A stretch of 64,000 bases of DNA. Source: Lepidurus packardi. Its lineage: Eukaryota > Arthropoda > Branchiopoda > Notostraca > Triopsidae. The position numbers and the translations under genes were made by a program. The DNA lies in NCBI GenBank assembly GCA_023053545.1, contig JAKZAN010000002.1:5998375-6062374 (forward strand), given 5' to 3'. This document shows positions 63,401-64,000 of the stretch, in pieces. Positions within the stretch are counted from its first letter, which is position 1. Each line of letters opens with the position of its first letter. Under the pieces are notes generated by a model, which made no database searches, was not told where the DNA came from, and worked only from the letters and a program-made list of their open reading frames with translations.

Positions 63401-64000
63401 CTACAAATACATTACTTCTTCTAAATTTATGTCTGTAGATCCCAGGGGAAGTTTCGTGTCCGTATGACTGGACACGATAACATGCTGAACACAGTCACAC
63501 AAAGCTACAGCTGCATCTACGCACTTCTTAAGCTGGATTCGTTTACCACCTCGAAGTCCTTCGTTAGCAGTTATAACAACTTTTGCTTCAGCTAAAAGAA
63601 AATCCAAGCAGAAAATCCAAAAGAAAATACTTTTGAGTGAAGCAATATGCCACATTTCTTTCGTATATTACCGTCTTTTATTCGAGAAGCCAGGGCTTCT
63701 GCACTAAAACCTGCAAATATTACGGAATGCACAGCCCCGATACGCGCGCAAGCCAACATAGCCGCTACAGCTACGGGACAAGTGGGTAAATACAAAACAA
63801 CACGATCACCTTTCACTACACCCAAGCGCTTTAACAAGTTCGCAATCTTATTCATCAACCGGTAAAGCTGCCTATTGGGATGTCAAATAAAGCAATTTGT
63901 AACTGCTTTATTGAAACTTACGCGTAAGTAACGTATTCCTCTTGACTGGGCTCATCTTTATCCCAAATCAATGCTACCTTCTCAGGATTTTTGCGGTAGT
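60455..64000 (-). CDS. Acetyl-CoA synthetase (AMP-forming), 3' part
   Basis: Ten exons seen on the minus strand, gene cut by the window edge: 64000-63922, 63871-63672, 63591-63416, 63358-63206, 62673-62526, 61913-61683, 61471-61359, 61302-61048, 60891-60706 and 60643-60455; 575 residues plus stop. The enzyme joins acetate, ATP and CoA through acetyl-AMP. Motifs in order are [20 protein letters not shown], the A3 P-loop [60 protein letters not shown]5 VDTWWQTETGG, A7/A8 [20 protein letters not shown], and A10 [17 protein letters not shown] with the catalytic, regulatory lysine. No C-terminal peroxisomal signal is seen (ends KQKESK). This fits ACSS2-type cytosolic/nuclear enzymes, though the N-terminus that would reveal a mitochondrial signal is missing. 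Introns of 532 and 612 nt carry repeats; the others are 50-211 nt. Confidence 0.96.
61511..61561. repeat. Three perfect 17-bp tandem units in an ACS intron
   Basis: AAAATTTGAACTAAAAT is repeated three times without change at 61511, 61528 and 61545. It lies inside the 211-nt intron 61472-61682 and explains part of that intron's greater length. Confidence 0.95.
62114..62381. mobile_element. Long inverted-repeat element in an ACS intron, with nested palindromic insert
   Basis: Bases 62114-62149 and 62346-62381 are perfect 36-bp inverted repeats (arms begin CCTTCTTTCGTGTCCAAACC). Weaker complementarity continues outward for about 20 bp and inward for about 40 bp. In the middle, 62221-62311 forms a second unit bounded by TA on each side. 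Its ends are CAGTAATAACC and, inverted, CAGTAAAACCCC, and it contains a perfect 11-bp hairpin (CGGTTTTCCGT at 62255-62265 with 62275-62285). TA flanks and CAGT ends recall pogo/Tigger-type Tc1-mariner MITEs. No transposase is present. The whole sits in the 612-nt intron 61914-62525, the longest of this gene. Confidence 0.7.
62676..62749. repeat. Duplication of a splice-acceptor region, 45-bp period
   Basis: ATGTTAAATAAAGTAAGTTC plus CTATTTT occurs at 62676 and again at 62721. On the minus strand the first copy is the pyrimidine tract and acceptor flank of the ACS exon 62673-62526; the second copy lacks the AG step in the same place. Confidence 0.85.

Overview
The window is nuclear DNA from a compact animal genome, most likely an arthropod. 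Five genes can be named from their spliced proteins: a MOSPD1/3-type MSP-domain protein, TIMMDC1, CSN6, RAB6 and CUL4. A sixth, acetyl-CoA synthetase, runs off the right edge. Their introns are mostly 47-100 nt with GT-AG ends and AT-rich pyrimidine tracts. A degenerate CCTAA-type tract, a jockey/I-like LINE remnant and hAT-like ends fit an arthropod with TTAGG telomeres. Short introns suggest a branchiopod crustacean or a similar compact genome, but I cannot fix the species from sequence alone.

Bases 1-40.7 kb look gene-free. No open frame there reads like a known protein, and the longest (about 170 codons) have no conserved motif or splice context. The stretch holds microsatellites, a three-unit 190-bp tandem repeat (3770-4344), several perfect or near-perfect hairpins (the longest at 4985-5052), a 45-bp duplication, a 183-bp hAT-type MITE (19885-20067) and a (TA)n array of about 215 bp (38719-38933). 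It may be an intergenic desert or a very long intron of a gene outside the window.

Bases 40.7-55.5 kb are gene-dense: an unrecognised secretory/acidic protein gene (+, 40728-42549, 5' end provisional), MOSPD1/3-like (-), an unrecognised 169-aa signal-peptide protein (-), TIMMDC1 (+), CSN6 (-), RAB6 (+) and CUL4 (+). I joined exons by hand. Every complete model gives an uninterrupted frame with total length divisible by three: MOSPD 224 aa, unknown 169 aa, TIMMDC1 222 aa, CSN6 307 aa, RAB6 208 aa, CUL4 808 aa. CSN6 (a subunit of the complex that removes NEDD8 from cullins) and CUL4 (one of its substrates) lie within 5 kb of each other with only RAB6 between.

Bases 55.5-60.4 kb are repeat-rich intergenic DNA: a palindromic ATGTAC microsatellite, a possible stranded exon, a tRNA-type B-box like that of a SINE head, and a 5'-truncated LINE whose RNase H domain is largely deleted. 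Bases 60455-64000 are the 3' part of acetyl-CoA synthetase on the minus strand (10 exons seen), with a long inverted-repeat element and a smaller TA-flanked palindromic insert in one intron.
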